This document shows positions 14,016 to 15,581 of a stretch of 15,581 nt of DNA, one piece after another; position 1 is the first letter of the stretch, and each line of letters starts with the position of its first letter. The DNA comes from JAUWMI01 sp964454265 (GTDB lineage: Bacteria; Sumerlaeota; Sumerlaeia; MWCT01; JAUWMI01). The notes beneath the pieces were generated by a model. The model did no database searches, was not told the DNA's origin, and was given only the letters and a program-made list of their open reading frames with translations. The DNA lies in assembly GCA_964454265.1 (NCBI GenBank), contig CAYVXD010000100.1, positions 1 to 15,581 on the forward strand, written 5' to 3'. The position numbers and the translations under genes are program-made.

Positions 14016-15383
14016 TTATGGCGCAGAGTAGCTGCGCACGCGAAGCGGCACGTCGAGCTCTTCTTCAGCAAGCTTCCGACACCTGGCAATGTTTACCCCT
14101 GGAAAATCCACTGCGCTGACGTGAACCTGGCCAATGGCCTGCTTGGCCTTTCGGGTGAACTCCAGTACAGCCGTGAAGGCTTTCTTCGGCAGCTTCGGCA
14201 GGCACAGCTTATTGTACGTAGTTTGATTGTGCGCATTCAGACTGATTGAAATAGAATCAATCAGACCTCTGAGCTCAGGCAGGATGTCACGCCCGTTAAT
14301 TAGATTCCCCTGGCCATTGGTATCCAGCCGGATCGGCACACCCCGAGCCTTCAGTTGTTTTGCAACTGCTTTCACTGTGTCCAAGCGCATGGTCGGCTCG
14401 CCAAACCCGCAAAATACAACTTCATCAAATTCCTCCACATCACCAGCTGCCTGCAGGATCTCTTCTTCGCTGGGCTCCCGGTCGAGCTTCAAATAGTGGC
14501 CCTTTACCACGTAATCATTGTTGCTGCGACAGAAGAGACATCTATTCGTACACTGATTTGTAATATTCAGATACAGGTTATGTCCGATTGGATAGGCAAT
14601 CTTCCCGACAGAATCACCCGGCCAGCCGAATAGTCTAGTCGCATTATAACGTGTGATGGCCGCAATATCTTTTAGAGTCAGGTTGCGCAGCTCGGCCACA
14701 TGGCGCGCAATATGCTTTATATAGCTCGGTTCGTTGCGCTGTCCCCGTTTGTGCTGCGGGGCCAGGTAAGGTGAATCAGTCTCCAGCACCACACGATTCA
14801 AGTTAATGTCTGTGACCACTGCGCGCAGGGGCTCCGCATTGGGATACGTTATAGGCCCCCCGATCCCTAGATAGTATCCCATAGTCAGAAGTTGCTCGGC
14901 ATCATTCATCGTGCCAGAAAAGCAGTGCACCACTCCTGGCCGCTCGCGCCTTGGTTGTTTTTTCAATATCGCGATAAGGTCACCGTATGCCTTCCGGCAA
15001 TGAATAATCGCCGGCAGGTTCAACATGCGTGCGAGGTTCAGCTGCTGGCGAAACACCTGTGTCTGCAATTCGGGTGCCGAATTACGATAATGATAGTCCA
15101 GGCCAATTTCGCCAATGGCAACGACCTTTGGATCCTCTGCCAGCGAAGCAAGATGCCCCTCAACCTCGTTCGAATAGAAGCCGGCATAGTGCGGATGGAC
15201 CCCGACACTCGCCACGAGCATTGGATAGATGTGGGCCAGAGCAACGCTTATCTTGCTCGTTTCAAGCTTGTCACCGACGGTAACAATCCGCTCTACTCCT
15301 GCTTTCTCTGAGCGCTTGACAACCTCCCGTAAATCGCGCTCGAACTTCTTGTCCGTCAAATGAGCGTGTGCGTCAACCAGCAT
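14016..15383 (-). CDS. TatD-family metal-dependent hydrolase fused to a radical SAM domain
   Basis: A 455-residue fusion. Residues 1-258 are a complete TatD-type TIM barrel with metal and catalytic residues in DAHAHLTD (H6, H8), GEIGLDYH (E92), IIHCR (H128), VVHCFSG (H153) and LETDSPYLAP (D203). TatD proteins are 3'-5' DNases or related phosphodiesterases. Residues about 262-455 are a short radical SAM domain with CTNRCLFC (C278, C282, C285) and CGFGEPTMR (325-333). This matches the length and type of the radical SAM proteins usually encoded separately beside tatD. The reaction of the radical SAM half is unknown. ATG 15383 has GGGA upstream. The stop codon overlaps a small GCGCAG/CTGCGC hairpin. 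No frameshift is seen at the joint. Confidence 0.9.
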   Translation of the reverse strand: MLVDAHAHLTDKKFERDLREVVKRSEKAGVERIVTVGDKLETSKISVALAHIYPMLVASVGVHPHYAGFYSNEVEGHLASLAEDPKVVAIGEIGLDYHYRNSAPELQTQVFRQQLNLARMLNLPAIIHCRKAYGDLIAILKKQPRRERPGVVHCFSGTMNDAEQLLTMGYYLGIGGPITYPNAEPLRAVVTDINLNRVVLETDSPYLAPQHKRGQRNEPSYIKHIARHVAELRNLTLKDIAAITRYNATRLFGWPGDSVGKIAYPIGHNLYLNITNQCTNRCLFCRSNNDYVVKGHYLKLDREPSEEEILQAAGDVEEFDEVVFCGFGEPTMRLDTVKAVAKQLKARGVPIRLDTNGQGNLINGRDILPELRGLIDSISISLNAHNQTTYNKLCLPKLPKKAFTAVLEFTRKAKQAIGQVHVSAVDFPGVNIARCRKLAEEELDVPLRVRSYSAP

Positions 15384-15417
15384 TTCGTTTCCCGCTGCAT
15401 TTCTGAAACTTCGTTCC

Positions 15418-15429
15418 AGAAGCGCTTCT
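15418..15429. repeat. Perfect 12-bp palindrome upstream of the TatD fusion gene
   Basis: AGAAGCGCTTCT is fully self-complementary and lies 35 bases before the TatD fusion start codon on the minus strand. It may be an operator. No matching second site is visible. Confidence 0.35.
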
Positions 15430-15536
15430 TTCGAATTTGCATTTCTTTTTCAAAGCTAATGAGGCATAAAATTTCTTGCAAGCACTTTTTCCTTGATGGA
15501 CAACCTACGCACATTCGCGCTTACTACTACTTGGCA

Positions 15537-15576
15537 AGAAGGGGCGACCCGACCGCCACGGCGGGTCGCCCCTTCT
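15537..15576. repeat. Long hairpin, GGGGC palindrome family
   Basis: AGAAGGGGCGACCCG (15537-15551) and CGGGTCGCCCCTTCT (15562-15576) are exact 15-bp arms around a 10-base loop, ACCGCCACGG, which can add three more pairs (CCG/CGG). The GAAGGGGC/GCCCCTTC ends resemble the GTAGGGGC/GCCCCTAC ends of the palindromes at 137-164 and 6401-6427. It lies upstream of the TatD fusion gene, in a gene-free tail of the window. Confidence 0.75.
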
Positions 15577-15581
15577 GAATC

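Overview
The window looks like a contig from an uncultured Gram-negative-type bacterium, probably a metagenome assembly because it carries a run of 10 Ns. GC content is moderate. An envelope-type PpiC/SurA-like chaperone, a very large secreted beta-helix protein with choice-of-anchor-Q-like ends, a TatD-radical SAM fusion and dispersed GTAGGGGC...GCCCCTAC palindromes would fit a candidate phylum such as Sumerlaeota, Hydrogenedentota, Omnitrophota or a planctomycete relative. That placement is inference; no rRNA or marker phylogeny is available here.

Layout. Positions 1-385 hold two perfect palindromes, a possible gene start running off the left edge on the minus strand, and a promoter-like pair. 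Two plus-strand glycosyltransferases follow (GT2, 386-1294; GT4-like, 1395-2849), probably for surface polysaccharide. After a 321-base gap come three overlapping plus-strand genes: an MNT nucleotidyltransferase (3171-3527), a HEPN protein (3511-3942) and a nitroreductase (3929-4471). The first two form a HEPN/MNT toxin-antitoxin-type pair that is visibly richer in A than its surroundings.

Next is an exported, internally duplicated parvulin-type peptidyl-prolyl isomerase (4578-6398), which ends against a palindrome. A 353-base gap with repeat-like sequence leads to a small membrane-anchored protein of unknown function (6752-7195). A proteostasis block follows: htpX (7428-8297), grpE (8397-8948) and dnaJ (9011-10117). 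The grpE leader carries a perfect 12-bp inverted repeat around a promoter-like sequence. No dnaK is present.

The right part is on the minus strand. A secreted protein of about 1,176 residues (13744-10214) consists of two beta-helix modules built from near-identical 23-residue repeats, a DxDxDG segment, a Thr-Pro linker and two copies of an unrecognised C-terminal domain. An assembly gap falls inside its first repeat block. Upstream of it lies a G-rich array of 12-bp tandem repeats, then a gene encoding a TatD nuclease fused to a short radical SAM domain (15383-14016). The window ends in another GGGGC...GCCCC hairpin.

The genes form several independent units: surface sugar transfer, a toxin-antitoxin-like cassette, envelope and cytosolic protein quality control, and a large surface protein. 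I found no tRNA, rRNA, CRISPR array, transposase or phage gene.
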